40,577 nt of DNA from Micromonospora trifolii (GCF_022229005.1 NZ_JAKKFD010000018.1:1-40577); one strand, 5' to 3'; counted from the stretch's first letter, positions 15,866 to 24,362 are shown. Numbers and translations are program-made. Notes: generated by a model not told the origin, from the sequence alone.

Positions 15866-17062
15866 GTGAAGCTTCGCGTGGGCGCCGCGCTCTTCGGGCT
15901 TGGCGTCTTATTGCTGGTCTTCGCGGCCGGGCTGCCGTTTTACGTGGCCCCCGCCGTGACCAAGCTCCCCTACGATCTTGAGCCAACGACGTCCGTCGCC
16001 GAGGCGAAGAACGCCAGGTTCCTGAAGATCACGGCAACCGGGAGCTCGGTGAGCATCGAGGTTCCGCAGGGCGATCTGATGTCCAATGTGGAGGTCATTC
16101 CACAACCCGACGACACCAAGGATCGGCTGCCCGAGGACCTCAAGGGCGACGCGGTGATCTGGGACGTCTACCAGACGGTCCGGCGCACCGACAACCAGGA
16201 CGTGGTCAGCCAGTACAGCACCGAACTCGCTCTCTACCGGATCTCCGGTGCGGCCGCCTCCTGGAAGGACCAGTGGCTCAACGAGACCGGGGCGGACGGG
16301 ACTCCGGTCGGCAACGTGAAGTACACCGGCCAGATCTACAAGTTCCCGTTCGGCACCGACAAGCGCGACTACCAGATTTTCGACCGTGACCTGAAGCGGG
16401 CCACTCCGGCGAAGTTCGTCGGCACCGAAAAGATCAAGGGCATCGAGACGTACCGCTTCGAGCAGCGGATCGACAATGAGGTGCTGGCCACCCCGGAGAG
16501 CAGCATCCAGACGCTGGTCGGCAAGTTCGCCCCCGGTGCCACCAGCGGTCAGATCGTCTACAGCAACATCCGGACGGTCTGGGTGGACCCGGTCACCGGC
16601 TCCTACGTGAACGTGCGGGAGCAGCAGCACAAGGAGTTGCGCCCCAACACCGGCACCCCCACCGTGCTGTTGGACGCGGACTTCAACTACACCGACGACA
16701 CTGTCAGCCGCAGTGTCGAGACGGTCAAGGACAACCGCTTCAAGATCGGCCTGATCAGTTTCTGGGGTCCGATCGTCGCTGGTGTCCTCGGTCTGATCGC
16801 TGTCGTCTTCGGTGTGTGGCTGGTGACCCGGCCCGAGGGTGGGACGGCCCGGCACCGCGCCGAGCCGGCGGTCGACGACCCGACTCCGACCCGGGTGGAC
16901 CAGGAGCCGGTGCGCGACACGGACACCGTCGAGCAGCCCAGGCCGCAGCCGGTCGGCGGGCCACTGTCCGACGAGATCCCGCCGGCTTCGACCAACTGGA
17001 AGTCGGAGGACCCGACGGTGCCGACCCAGCGGCCGGCTCCGGGCGAGGTGGAGCAGCGCTGA
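15866..17062 (+). CDS. DUF3068 family envelope protein
   Basis: A 398-aa protein with an N-terminal helix (about 5-28), a 260-residue beta-rich outer domain, a second helix (about 292-318) and a hydrophilic Pro/Glu/Arg cytoplasmic tail. The outer domain shows GDAVIWDVYQTVRRTDNQD and IKGIETYRFEQ, typical of DUF3068 (sometimes labelled porin PorA family). Mycobacterial Rv0227c belongs to this family and sits between counterparts of the neighbours seen here. Biochemical function is not established. GTG with AGGAGG four to five bases upstream. An ATG at 15862 is in another frame and rejected. Confidence 0.87.
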   Translation: MKLRVGAALFGLGVLLLVFAAGLPFYVAPAVTKLPYDLEPTTSVAEAKNARFLKITATGSSVSIEVPQGDLMSNVEVIPQPDDTKDRLPEDLKGDAVIWDVYQTVRRTDNQDVVSQYSTELALYRISGAAASWKDQWLNETGADGTPVGNVKYTGQIYKFPFGTDKRDYQIFDRDLKRATPAKFVGTEKIKGIETYRFEQRIDNEVLATPESSIQTLVGKFAPGATSGQIVYSNIRTVWVDPVTGSYVNVREQQHKELRPNTGTPTVLLDADFNYTDDTVSRSVETVKDNRFKIGLISFWGPIVAGVLGLIAVVFGVWLVTRPEGGTARHRAEPAVDDPTPTRVDQEPVRDTDTVEQPRPQPVGGPLSDEIPPASTNWKSEDPTVPTQRPAPGEVEQR

Positions 17063-17082
17063 CGCGCGTACGACCGGACGTA

Positions 17083-17124
17083 CGACCTGAGGGGTGGACC
17101 GCTGAGCGGTCCGCCCCTCGGTCG
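17083..17124 (+). terminator. Intrinsic terminator after DUF3068 gene
   Basis: A long hairpin starts 20 bases after the stop: CGACC at 83-87 pairs with GGTCG, then AGGGGTGGACCGCT pairs with AGCGGTCCGCCCCT through one G-T wobble. There is no strong U-tract, as is common for actinobacterial terminators. Confidence 0.7.
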
Positions 17125-17150
17125 TGTGGCAACCCGCACGACCTGCGCGC

Positions 17151-17197
17151 TTTACATTTGTTATTCGATTGTAATTAGTCAATGTAGCGTAACTATG
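17151..17197. promoter_or_regulatory. AT-rich segment in long spacer
   Basis: Thirty-four of 47 bases are A or T in a region otherwise about 70% G+C. TTGTAA and a following TAACTAT resemble promoter boxes but their spacing is not ideal. It is the only such AT-rich stretch in the window and lies about 260 bp before the DUF6230 gene. It may be a promoter, a nucleoid-protein (Lsr2-like) site or a remnant of foreign DNA. Confidence 0.4.
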
Positions 17198-17305
17198 CGC
17201 TGATCCCGCCCCCACCGCACGCCTGACTTGTGGACATATAGGAGGGTTGCGACGGCGAGTGCACTCACCTTCTGTGATATCTCACCTCCGTCCGGTCGCC
17301 CGACT

Positions 17306-17321
17306 GTTACCGCCCGGTAAT
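17306..17321. promoter_or_regulatory. Palindromic operator candidate 1 (TTACCG-CC-CGGTAA)
   Basis: TTACCG and CGGTAA are perfect arms around CC, 137 bp before the DUF6230 start. A near copy lies at 17370-17385, centre to centre 64 bp away. The form suits a dimeric repressor of the TetR or similar type. The regulator is unknown. Confidence 0.6.
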
Positions 17322-17369
17322 CAGGGGGTTGTGACCTGCACCGCAACAGGTGCACCATCAAGCCCGATG

Positions 17370-17385
17370 GTTACCAGCCGGTAAC
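17370..17385. promoter_or_regulatory. Palindromic operator candidate 2 (GTTACC-AGCC-GGTAAC)
   Basis: Perfect 6-nt arms that share TTACC...CGGTAA with the upstream site. It lies 73 bp before the GTG of the DUF6230 gene. Between the two sites are TGCACC/GGTGCA (17337-17354) and ACCATC/GATGGT (17354-17371) inverted repeats, making the whole 17306-17385 stretch rich in dyad symmetry. Confidence 0.6.
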
Positions 17386-17457
17386 AGAACGCGGGCTCCC
17401 AGCGCGGCCGCCCGCTCGGGACCGGCCACTCGCGCGCATCGACCCGAGGAGGAACCC

Positions 17458-18081
17458 GTGCAGGATCGGTTGGACAGTCAGGGTCGTACCCGATGGTGGC
17501 GGTTCGCCGCCATGATGGTGCCCGCCACGGCGGCTGCCGGCGCCATCCTCTTCGGAATGTCGACCGGCGCGATCGCGTCCGACATCACCGTCTCCGGACA
17601 GACGTTCAAAATCGGTGCCGACCGCCTGGAAGGCGACGGCTTCAAGCAGTACGGCGGCATCGTCCGCGAGAAGGGCAAGGACGGGAAGTCCGGCCAGGTC
17701 CACCCGATCGCTCTCTCCGAGATCAGCAGCGCCGAGCTGTACAGCCTCTGCCAGTCCGTCCGCGCCGACCTGCCGGGACTGCCGGTGGTGCTCACCATCA
17801 ACGCCGGCGAGGGCAAGGAACCCGCCCGCGCCAAGGACCTGCTGATCGCGATGGACTCGTTGAACGGCAACGCGACCTTCACCAACATCAGGATCGGTCG
17901 GGATGCCACCGACCTGAACCCGACGGCGCAGGCCGGCTCGTTCGGCCAGAACTCCGACCACGTCACCATCACCAACCTGCAACAGGTGTCCCGCTACACG
18001 ACGGCGGCCACGTTCAACCTGGTCGGCCTCCGACTCAAGGTCAACGTGGGTGACGACGCCAAGGGCAAGGAGTGCTTCTGA
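17458..18081 (+). CDS. DUF6230 family exported protein
   Basis: This 207-aa protein has a twin-arginine-free N-terminal helix (about residues 12-38, ending STGAIAS) and a beta-rich outer domain. The domain begins ITVSGQTFKIGADRLEGDG and ends with a single Cys near the C-terminus (GKECF); one other Cys is in SLCQSV. The pattern matches DUF6230, a family seen in Streptomyces and relatives and paired with DUF6114. Function is unknown; old labels such as cholesterol esterase are not supported by any catalytic motif here. GTG at 17458 has AGGAGG six to seven bases upstream. Confidence 0.85.
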   Translation: MQDRLDSQGRTRWWRFAAMMVPATAAAGAILFGMSTGAIASDITVSGQTFKIGADRLEGDGFKQYGGIVREKGKDGKSGQVHPIALSEISSAELYSLCQSVRADLPGLPVVLTINAGEGKEPARAKDLLIAMDSLNGNATFTNIRIGRDATDLNPTAQAGSFGQNSDHVTITNLQQVSRYTTAATFNLVGLRLKVNVGDDAKGKECF

Positions 18082-18173
18082 GCTGAGCCGAGGCCCGCGG
18101 TGGTCAGCGCCGCGGGCCGGGCCCATGCCCCCATCCCCGCTCGGTCCCGTCCCCGCTCGGCCAGGAGGAGTAC

Positions 18174-19616
18174 GTGACAACCGCGAACCCGTCCCACGCC
18201 CGGCCCGGTGGCCCGGCCCAGGCGTGGCGGCTCTTCCGTCGCTGGCAGCGCAGCCGGCCGTTCTGGGGCGGACTGCTCATCGCCCTGGCCGGGCTGGAGA
18301 TGTTCGCCTCCACCCGGATGACCCTCAACGGTCTCAGCTTCCACAGCGGCGCGACCGGGCTGCTCTCGCTGCTGATCCCGATCATCCTGGTGACCGGTGG
18401 CCTGCTGCTCTGGTTCACCCCGGCGCAGCGGCTGTTCTACTCGGTCGTCGCGGCGGTCACCGCTGTGTACTCGCTGATCGGGCTCAACCTCGGCGGCTTC
18501 TTCGTCGGTCTGCTGCTCGGCATCGTCGGCAGCGCCCTCGCCTTCGCCTGGACCCCGATCCGCCCCGCACCACCCACCCCACCGCAGGCCGAGGTCGAGC
18601 AGGACGGCGATGGGCCGGGAGACGTCGGCCTGGCTGATGTCGGCCTGGCTGGTGTCGACCAGGACGGTGACGAGCGTGCCGATCGTCGTCTCCGGGTGTC
18701 CGACGAGGATGTGCCGTCCGAGCGGCCGGGAGGTTCCGCTGATCCGCGGGCCTTCGCCGTCGCTTTCGTGATCCTCGGCCTGGCGGCCGTCGGGCTGGCC
18801 GGCCAGCCCCGAGCGGTGCAGGCCGCGCCGAGCCGACCAGGCTCGGCCGGCTGCCCCACGCCGCCCCGGGCCGTCACCCCGTCACCCAGCCGCAGCGCGG
18901 CCACGCCGACGCCCGCCCCGAGCCCGGCACAGGGCGGCAACGTGATCACCGACATCCTGGACGGAATCGGCGATCTGCTCGGCCTCGGAGGCCGAGCGGA
19001 CCCCGCGCCCTCGGTGCGCCCCACCGCCACCCCCACAGCCCGGCCGACCGGCACGGCGACGCCCCGTCCCGGCCCCACCGACTGCCCGGCGCAGCCACCG
19101 GGCAAGCCGACCCCGGGCAAGCCCGGCGCAGCGGACAAGCCGGGAACCGTGCAGCCGGGCAGGCCGCTACCGCGGATCGCCGCCGATCCGACCCTGCCGA
19201 CTGTGGCCCAGGCGCCGTCGAAGCTCACCGGGTCGTCGGTGCGGATGACCGGGCTGCGGTTCGAGGGGGTCACCGACCTGCACACCGTGAAGGGCGACCT
19301 CAAGGTGCTGAAGTTCAGCATGCGGGAGGCGGTGACCAGCGACTTCCTGCTGCGGGCCGACGGCCCCGCAGGGCGCAACCAGCGGTACGCGACCAACCAG
19401 TTGACCGTCCGGGGAGACGTGGCCTTCTACGCGACCAGGTTCGTCGGCCGACTGCTCGGCATCAAGATCACACTGACTCCGGATCTGCCGCTACCGGACG
19501 GCCTTCCGATCACCTCGCCCATCCCGATCACGTTCACCGACCCCGCCATCGACCTGGCGTACGTCACCAGCGACACGCTGACCGCCCGCCCGGCGTTGGC
19601 ACTCACCCTCGGCTGA
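18174..19616 (+). CDS. DUF6114 domain membrane protein with extended C-terminal domain
   Basis: A 480-aa protein. The N-terminal 125 residues are a four-helix DUF6114 membrane domain (SRPFWGGLLIALAGLEMFAS, then LLSLLIPIILVTGGLLLWF). An acidic linker with a small repeat (DVGLADVGLAGVD) follows, then another helix (about 196-216), a 120-residue Pro/Thr/Ala-rich stretch, and a beta-rich C-terminal domain (about 335-480; SVRMTGLRFEGVTDLHTVKG). DUF6114 proteins usually stop after the first domain, so the rest is an unusual extension; its beta pattern vaguely resembles the DUF6230 partner. GTG with AGGAGG upstream, 92 bp after the DUF6230 gene, probably one operon. Confidence 0.82.
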   Translation: MTTANPSHARPGGPAQAWRLFRRWQRSRPFWGGLLIALAGLEMFASTRMTLNGLSFHSGATGLLSLLIPIILVTGGLLLWFTPAQRLFYSVVAAVTAVYSLIGLNLGGFFVGLLLGIVGSALAFAWTPIRPAPPTPPQAEVEQDGDGPGDVGLADVGLAGVDQDGDERADRRLRVSDEDVPSERPGGSADPRAFAVAFVILGLAAVGLAGQPRAVQAAPSRPGSAGCPTPPRAVTPSPSRSAATPTPAPSPAQGGNVITDILDGIGDLLGLGGRADPAPSVRPTATPTARPTGTATPRPGPTDCPAQPPGKPTPGKPGAADKPGTVQPGRPLPRIAADPTLPTVAQAPSKLTGSSVRMTGLRFEGVTDLHTVKGDLKVLKFSMREAVTSDFLLRADGPAGRNQRYATNQLTVRGDVAFYATRFVGRLLGIKITLTPDLPLPDGLPITSPIPITFTDPAIDLAYVTSDTLTARPALALTLG

Positions 19617-19668
19617 GCGCACCGCCCCGGAATCGGCACTCGGGCGGAGCAGCACCGGCTCGGTGCGT

Positions 19669-19714
19669 GGCTGCGCGCGGCGACGGACCCGTCGTACCGT
19701 CGGCGCGCGCAGCC
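19669..19714. terminator. Bidirectional terminator hairpin
   Basis: Arms 19669-19686 and 19697-19714 pair over 18 bp with one mismatch and a 10-nt loop. It sits between the convergent DUF6114 (ends 19616) and DUF885 (ends 19723) genes, so it can serve both. Confidence 0.7.
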
Positions 19715-19722
19715 GTGCCCGG

Positions 19723-21393
19723 TCAGAGCCGGGCCAGCGCCCGGCGCAGCGGGTCGAGACCCAGCGCACCCAGGTCCAGCGCCTGCCGGTGGAACTCCCG
19801 CAGGTCGAAATCGGCGCCCTTGCGGGCCTTGGCGTCCTCGCGGGCCTGGAGCCAGATCCGCTCACCCACCTTGTACGACGGCGCCTGCCCCGGCCAGCCC
19901 AGGTAGCGGTTCAGCTCGAAGCGCAGGTTCTCGTCCGGAACCCGGCAGTGCGCCCGCATGAACTCCCAGCCCAGTTCGGGCGTCCACTGCTCGCCCGGGT
20001 GGAAACCGAAGGGATTGTCCTTCGGGATCTCCAGCTCCAGGTGCATGCCGATGTCCACGATGACCCGTGCCGCGCGCATCGCCTGGCCGTCGAGCATGCC
20101 CAGCTTGTCGCCCGGGTCGTCCAGGTAGCCCAGCTCGTCCATCAGCCGCTCCGAGTAGAGCGCCCAGCCCTCACCGTGCCCGGAGACCCAGCAGAGCAGC
20201 CGCTGCCAGCGGTTGAGCAGGTCGGCCCGGACGGCGGTCTGCGCCACCTGGAGGTGGTGACCTGGCACGCCCTCGTGGTAGACCGTGGTCACCTCCCGCC
20301 AGGTGGAGAAGTCACTAATGCCCTGCGGCACCGCCCACCACATCCGACCCGGGCGGGAGAAGTCCTCACTCGGGCCGGTGTAGTAGATGGCGCCGTCGCT
20401 GGTCGGGGCGAGGCAGCACTCGATGCGGCGGACCTGCTCCGGGATGTCGAAGTGGGTGCCGTGCAGCTCGGTGATCGCCTTGTCGGCCAGCGCCTGCATC
20501 CAGTCCCGGAATGCCTCCTTGCCCCGGATGGTGCGGGCCGGGTCGGCGTCCAACTTGGTCACGGCCTCGTCGATGCTGGCACCGGAGCCGGCGATGCGCC
20601 CCGCCACGACCCGCATCTCCGCCTCCAGGCGGGCCAGCTCCGCGAAGCCCCAGGCGTACGTCTCGTCCAGGTCGATCTTGGCACCGAGGAAGTACTGTGA
20701 GGCGAGTTCGTAGCGCTCCCGGCCGGCGGCCTGCTTGTCCCGCCCGTGCGGGGCCATCTCGGTACGCAGGAACTGGCCGAACTCGGCTGTCGCCGCGGTC
20801 GCCGCCGCCGCACCCCGACGCAGCTCCGAGCCGAGCGTCCCCTCCGCCCCGAGCCGCTCGACCAGCCCGTGGAAGAAGTTGTCACCGGTCGGGTCGACCC
20901 AGATGTCGCACTGCTTGGCCACCTCGACCAGCTGCACCTTCGAGCTGACCTCACCGGCGGCGAGCGCCTCCCGCAGCGTGGTCTTGTAGCCCTCCAGGGC
21001 GGCGCCGAAGCCGTTGAGCCGGGCGGCGATGTTGGCCTGCTCGTCACTGGTCGCGGTCGGCATCAGGTCGAACACCATGCGGATCTCGTGCAGCCCGCTG
21101 GCGATCACGCTGACCTCGCTGGTCACCTCGCCGGCGTCGTACCGGGCGAGGTCCAGGCCGAGCCGTTCCTGCATGGCCTCCTTGGCGGTCCGTTCTGCTT
21201 CGGTCTCCGGCTCGGTCACCTCCAGCTCGGCGAGCGTCCGCCGGGTGAGGTCCGCGCGCGCCGCGTAGCCGTCGGGCGAGAGGTCGTCGAGCTGGTCGTC
21301 GTGGCCGGCGATGCCGACGAAGGTCGCGCCGGTGGGGCTCAACGGCGCCCACTCGGCCACGTAGCGGTTGGCGAGTTCATCAATTCGTCCCAC
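19723..21393 (-). CDS. DUF885 family metallopeptidase-like protein
   Basis: A 556-aa, mostly helical soluble protein with no signal peptide. The motif YHEGVPGHHLQ (about residue 370-380) is the HExxH-like zinc site of DUF885, written HEGxPGHH. It is followed by HGEGWALYSERLMDELGY (about 403-420), whose Glu is the likely third ligand, and the C-terminal PGQAPSYKVGE block. Family members are assumed to be zinc carboxypeptidases; substrates are mostly unknown. Length agrees with the family. ATG at 21393; divergent from the EamA gene with 130 bp between. Confidence 0.87.
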   Translation of the reverse strand: MGRIDELANRYVAEWAPLSPTGATFVGIAGHDDQLDDLSPDGYAARADLTRRTLAELEVTEPETEAERTAKEAMQERLGLDLARYDAGEVTSEVSVIASGLHEIRMVFDLMPTATSDEQANIAARLNGFGAALEGYKTTLREALAAGEVSSKVQLVEVAKQCDIWVDPTGDNFFHGLVERLGAEGTLGSELRRGAAAATAATAEFGQFLRTEMAPHGRDKQAAGRERYELASQYFLGAKIDLDETYAWGFAELARLEAEMRVVAGRIAGSGASIDEAVTKLDADPARTIRGKEAFRDWMQALADKAITELHGTHFDIPEQVRRIECCLAPTSDGAIYYTGPSEDFSRPGRMWWAVPQGISDFSTWREVTTVYHEGVPGHHLQVAQTAVRADLLNRWQRLLCWVSGHGEGWALYSERLMDELGYLDDPGDKLGMLDGQAMRAARVIVDIGMHLELEIPKDNPFGFHPGEQWTPELGWEFMRAHCRVPDENLRFELNRYLGWPGQAPSYKVGERIWLQAREDAKARKGADFDLREFHRQALDLGALGLDPLRRALARL

Positions 21394-21523
21394 GCTGCGA
21401 CCCTACGTGACCATCCCACCCGCATGTCGCCGACGTTTGTCGTGTTGGAGCTGCGGGTTCAGGCACGGCGTGACGGCCGAAAGGCGCGCGACTTTGTCGC
21501 ACGGTTGCGGCAGAGTGTCAGGG

Positions 21524-22504
21524 GTGACCACCGATACCACTCCTGACAAAGCGCCGGTCCGCGCCTGGCTGCCCGGCTTCGTCGCCCTCGCCGCGATCTG
21601 GGGTTCCAGCTTCCTCTTCATCAAGGTCGGGGTGGCCGAGCTGCACCCGGTCCAACTCACCCTCTACCGGGTCGTCGCCGGCGCGTTGACACTCCTGGTG
21701 GTCCTCGCCGTGCTGCGCGACCGGCTGCCCCGCGAGCCGCGGGTCTGGGCGCACCTGACAGTGGTCGCCGCCTTCGGCGTGGCAGTGCCGTTCACCCTCT
21801 TCGGCTACGGCGAACAGCGGGTCGAGTCGATGCTGGCCGGCATCTGGAACGCCACCACGCCGTTGATCGTGCTGCCGCTGGCGGTGCTGGTCTTCCGCAC
21901 CGAGCGGCTCACAGTGCGCCGTGCGGTCGGGCTCGGGCTGGGCTTCGTGGGGGTGCTGGTGGTGCTCGGGGTCTGGGAGGGCATCGGCGGGGCGCACTTC
22001 ACCGGGCAGCTCATGTGCTTCGGTGCGGCGGCCTGCTACGGCGTGGCCATCCCGTACCAGAAGCGGTTCGTCGCCGGCAGCGCGTACTCGGGTCTGTCGC
22101 TGTCCACCGCGCAACTGCTGCTCGCCGCCGCGCAGCTGGCCATCGTGACCCCCTTCGTCGCCGGCCTGCCGCCGCTGCCCACCGAGCTGTCGGCAGGGGT
22201 GGTGGCAAGTGTGCTGACCCTCGGCGCGCTCGGCACCGGGCTCGCCTTCGTGATCAACATGCGCAACATCCGGGTGGCCGGGGCGAGCACCGCGTCCACC
22301 GTCACGTACCTGATCCCGATCTTCGCGGTGCTGATCGGCGCTCTGGCGCTCGGCGAACGACTCAACTGGCACCAACCGGTCGGCGCGCTGATCGTGCTGC
22401 TCGGGGTCGCGGTCTCGCAGGGGATGTTCGGTCGCCGCCGGAGCAGCCCGGTCGTCGGCGTCGGCGCACCCGCCATACCCGCCGCCGAACCCGCCCGCCG
22501 CTGA
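21524..22504 (+). CDS. EamA/DMT family transporter
   Basis: This 326-aa protein has ten helices in two EamA repeats. Repeat 1 starts LAAIWGSSFLFIKVGV; repeat 2 carries GAAACYGVAIPYQKRF and ends with the conserved LIGALALGERLNWHQPVGALIV-type block (written here only in part). DMT transporters export amino acids, sugars or other metabolites by proton exchange; the substrate cannot be told. GTG at 21524 (GTGACCACCGAT) is preferred over further upstream starts because AGGG is just upstream and the helix topology then fits. Confidence 0.88.
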   Translation: MTTDTTPDKAPVRAWLPGFVALAAIWGSSFLFIKVGVAELHPVQLTLYRVVAGALTLLVVLAVLRDRLPREPRVWAHLTVVAAFGVAVPFTLFGYGEQRVESMLAGIWNATTPLIVLPLAVLVFRTERLTVRRAVGLGLGFVGVLVVLGVWEGIGGAHFTGQLMCFGAAACYGVAIPYQKRFVAGSAYSGLSLSTAQLLLAAAQLAIVTPFVAGLPPLPTELSAGVVASVLTLGALGTGLAFVINMRNIRVAGASTASTVTYLIPIFAVLIGALALGERLNWHQPVGALIVLLGVAVSQGMFGRRRSSPVVGVGAPAIPAAEPARR

Positions 22505-22525
22505 CAGATCAACGCCGAGGGCTGG

Positions 22526-23599
22526 TCAGGCGCGGTCGTGCGTCCAGGCCACCAGTTGCTCTGCCGACCAGGTGTTGATCACGCGGTCGGCGGGGACGCC
22601 GCAGAGGGCGGCGCGTTCACAGCCGAATCGTTGCCAGTCGAGTTGGCCGGGCGCGTGCGCGTCGGTGTTGATGGCGAACCGGCAGCCAGCCTCCAGGGCG
22701 CGGCGGATCAGGCGCTTCGGCGGGTCCTGCCGCTCCGGCCGAGAGTTGATCTCGACGGCGGTGTCGTGCTCGGCGCAGGCGGCGAAGACGGCATCCGCGT
22801 CGAAGTCGCTCTCCGCCCGGGTACGCGCCCGGTGCCCCCGATCGCCCGGCCCGGTCACGCCGGCCGGGCGGGACGACACCATCCGGCCGGTGACGTGACC
22901 GAGGATGTCCAGGTGCGGGTTGGCGACCGCCTTCACCATGCGCCGGGTCATCTTCGACCGCTCGTCCTTCAGCCCGCTGTGCACCGACCCGACCACCACG
23001 TCGAGCCGCGCCAGCAGGTCGTCGTCCTGGTCCAGGGAGCCGTCGGCGAGGATGTCCACCTCGATCCCGGTGAGGATCCGGAAACCCTCGGGCAGCGCCG
23101 CGTTGACCTGCGCCACGTGGTCGAGCTGCCGGCGCAGCCGCTCAGCGGTCAGCCCCCGGGCCACAGTCAGCCGGGGCGAGTGGTCGGTCAGCACCAGGTA
23201 CTCGTGGCCCAACTCCACAGCGGCCAGCGCCATCTCCTCGATGGGCGAACCGCCGTCGGACCAGTCCGAGTGGGTGTGGCAGTCGCCGCGCAGGGCGGCG
23301 CGCAGCGCCGTGGCCTCGGCGTCCAGGTCGCTGCCCTCGGTCGCCACCAGCCGGCGGAGGTAGACCGGTTCCTCACCGGCGAGGGACTCCGCCACGCAGC
23401 GGGCCGTGACATCACCGACCCCGGCCAGTTCGGTGAGCGTGCCGTTGCCGGCCCGTTCGGTCAGCTCCGCCGCAGGCAGGCCGGCCAGCGCCTTCGCCGC
23501 CGACCGGAACGCACGCACCCGGTAGGTGGCCTCGTTCGCCCGCTCCAACAGGAACGCGATCCGGCGCAGATCGACGATGGGATCTCTCGCGCGAGCCAT
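22526..23599 (-). CDS. PHP domain phosphoesterase with PolX-type N-terminal helix-hairpin-helix region
   Basis: The 357-aa protein has an N-terminal helical region (about residues 1-95) resembling the 8-kDa/HhH part of family X DNA polymerases: AFLLERANEATYRVRAFRSA and LAGVGDVTARCVAE. A PHP domain follows (about 105-350) with metal-binding motifs GDCHTHSDWSDGG, TDHSP, GIEVDIL, GSVHSG, GHVTG and INTDAH. The PolX nucleotidyltransferase palm is absent. PHP domains hydrolyse phosphoesters, as in histidinol phosphatase or polymerase-associated exonuclease. The ATG is one base after the stop of the M23 gene, so the two form an operon. Confidence 0.85.
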   Translation of the reverse strand: MARARDPIVDLRRIAFLLERANEATYRVRAFRSAAKALAGLPAAELTERAGNGTLTELAGVGDVTARCVAESLAGEEPVYLRRLVATEGSDLDAEATALRAALRGDCHTHSDWSDGGSPIEEMALAAVELGHEYLVLTDHSPRLTVARGLTAERLRRQLDHVAQVNAALPEGFRILTGIEVDILADGSLDQDDDLLARLDVVVGSVHSGLKDERSKMTRRMVKAVANPHLDILGHVTGRMVSSRPAGVTGPGDRGHRARTRAESDFDADAVFAACAEHDTAVEINSRPERQDPPKRLIRRALEAGCRFAINTDAHAPGQLDWQRFGCERAALCGVPADRVINTWSAEQLVAWTHDRA

Positions 23600-23600
23600 G

Positions 23601-24362
23601 TCAGGGCGCCTTCGGGCAGCCGCGCCGGCGTTGCCACGCCGTAACCTCGGCGGCCGGCTCCCGGTTGCCACCGCCCCGCCAGGAGTCCAGGTAACGCGCC
23701 GGCCAGATCACCCCGCGCCGGATCCACCAACCGTCCTTGCCCGCGCACGACGGCGAGATGCCGAAGTGCACGTGACACACGTTGTTCGCGTTGCCGGTGC
23801 GGCCCACCTTGCCGAGTTGCTGCCCGGCGCGGACCCGCACCCCGGCGTCGACGCCGCTGCTCACGACGCTCAGGTGCGAGCCGTAGTAGCGCACCCCGTC
23901 GTCGCCGAGCAGGGAGACCGACAGGCCGCCGTTGTCCGGGCCCTGTGGCCCACGCTTGCGGTATTTGTCGACGCGGCTCACCTCCAGCACGGTCCCGTCG
24001 GTCACCGCCACGAACGGCTCGCCGCAGTCGGCGAAGAGGTCCGTCGCCGGGTACGCCCCGTGCGTCGGGTGGTAGTCGACGTCGTCGGCGCGTACCGGAA
24101 AGACATGCTTCAGGCCGGTGCGGGGTGCCGTCGCCGACGGCCTGGCCGACGACGGCGCCGGGGCGCTCGGCTCGGTCGCCGTCGGCGTGGGCGGCTGCGA
24201 CGCCGGCTGCTCGGCGGTCGCCCAGACCGCCGGCGGCGTCGGCGCGGCGCCGTCGGGCACCCCCGGCCGGGTGGTCGCGCAGCCGGCGGCCAGCACCGGG
24301 GCGAGCAGCAGCAGGATCGGGTACGCCGGACGAGCCCGGCGGCTGATCGTCGGCGAGGACAT
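23601..24362 (-). CDS. M23 family peptidase, lipoprotein
   Basis: This 253-aa protein has a lipoprotein signal (ILLLLAPVLAAGC, lipobox LAAGC, Cys about residue 27), a Pro/Thr/Ser-rich linker and a C-terminal LytM-type M23 domain. The first metal ligands are in THGAYPATDLFADCGE, and the last in CHVHFGISPSC (HxH). It should act on peptidoglycan cross-bridges outside the membrane. ATG at 24362 follows AGGA; a longer frame upstream is ignored because the lipobox would lie too far in. Divergent from the membrane protein at 24427. Confidence 0.85.
   Translation of the reverse strand: MSSPTISRRARPAYPILLLLAPVLAAGCATTRPGVPDGAAPTPPAVWATAEQPASQPPTPTATEPSAPAPSSARPSATAPRTGLKHVFPVRADDVDYHPTHGAYPATDLFADCGEPFVAVTDGTVLEVSRVDKYRKRGPQGPDNGGLSVSLLGDDGVRYYGSHLSVVSSGVDAGVRVRAGQQLGKVGRTGNANNVCHVHFGISPSCAGKDGWWIRRGVIWPARYLDSWRGGGNREPAAEVTAWQRRRGCPKAP

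Noticed and set aside
17207..17305. Possible riboswitch upstream of the DUF6230 gene
   Set aside because: The dyads are short and spaced like protein operators, and no known riboswitch core was recognisable.
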